NCBI GenBank assembly: GCA_037447655.1
Contig: JBBHKE010002775.1
Location: 1-59,555 of the forward strand
Length of the DNA: 59,555 nucleotides
Reading direction: 5' to 3'
From: Zygnema cylindricum
Taxonomy: Eukaryota > Streptophyta > Zygnematophyceae > Zygnematales > Zygnemataceae
A model generated the notes under the pieces. The model ran no database searches. It was not told the DNA's origin and worked only from the letters and a program-made list of their open reading frames with translations. Numbering within the stretch: the stretch's first letter is position 1; each line of letters begins with the position of its first letter. The translations under genes were made by a program, and so were the position numbers. Shown in pieces: positions 59,462 to 59,555 of the stretch.

Positions 59462-59536
59462 CTGCTTCTCGCTCAACTCTCTCCGGTCCCCATACTTGTT
59501 GTAGTCACTGAAGACCAGAGAGAGAGCTAGAGCCAT
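59462..59536 (-). CDS. possible first exon of a minus-strand gene, 25 codons
   Basis: MALALSLVFSDYNKYGDRRE then LSEKQ ends at a CAG-GTTGCC donor in phase 0. It looks like a coding first exon, but no following exon was found downstream, where the frame runs into the hairpin repeat. Low confidence. Confidence 0.25.
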
Positions 59537-59555
59537 GGCTGTCTAAAGAGGATAG

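Noticed and set aside
59108-59536. 142-codon minus-strand gene
   Set aside because: After the first 25 codons the frame crosses a hairpin repeat and shows no protein-like pattern; only the first exon is kept, at low confidence.

Overview
The window reads as nuclear DNA of a streptophyte, most likely a land plant. Genes have several short exons with GT-AG introns. The recognisable proteins include a plant-type GH3 beta-glucan exohydrolase, a protein with a chloroplast/thylakoid-lumen type targeting sequence, an EAF7/MRGBP chromatin subunit and captured exons of a plastid-type 2-Cys peroxiredoxin. There are many small DNA transposons. The lineage below that level cannot be fixed by eye. A run of 10 Ns at 47063-47072 marks a draft assembly.

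Layout. 1-5.4 kb: transposon ends, a GTACCCG-rich repeat and a 0.73-kb tandem duplication, one copy of which carries a TA-flanked MITE. 5.5-8.3 kb: a five-exon gene for a lysine/glutamate-rich LEA-like protein (224 aa). 9.2-15.0 kb: a head-to-head pair, a DUF952 gene on the minus strand and a predicted lumenal protein on the plus strand, with 858 bp between their start codons. 16.1-25.9 kb: a large inverted duplication. Its two 3.4-3.5-kb arms each carry a complete two-exon gene for a 103-aa secreted peptide with eight cysteines. The spacer holds a decayed LINE-like element and a third, truncated copy of the peptide-gene promoter ending in a long (CT)n tract. 27.1-30.7 kb: the GH3 gene on the minus strand.

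31.4-43.9 kb: two hAT elements of one family in opposite orientation, each with its own imperfect 8-bp target duplication. One is 8.6 kb and holds a decayed transposase. The other is a 3.0-kb deletion derivative. Both carry the same two captured exons of a 2-Cys peroxiredoxin gene with splice sites. The reading frame is open in the 3.0-kb copy and broken in the 8.6-kb copy. 44.9-46.3 kb: the first three exons of a small plant protein of unknown function. 46.3-50 kb: nested MITEs. 50.6-53.5 kb: a short Cys-rich ORF and a four-exon EAF7/MRGBP gene whose first intron is filled with a CATCA-type satellite and whose 5' region carries a 72-bp tandem duplication. 53.7-53.9 kb: tandem 25-bp units feeding into two near-perfect hairpins. 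57-58.6 kb: two hAT elements side by side sharing a target duplication, one holding a TTA-flanked PIF/Harbinger-like insertion.

The host genes are unrelated housekeeping or wall/plastid functions with no sign of a shared pathway. The coherent story is transposon biology: three DNA-transposon families identified by their target duplications (8 bp, TA and TTA), two of them also by empty sites within the window; gene-fragment capture; and duplication of a secreted-peptide gene. I saw no rRNA, tRNA or CRISPR array.
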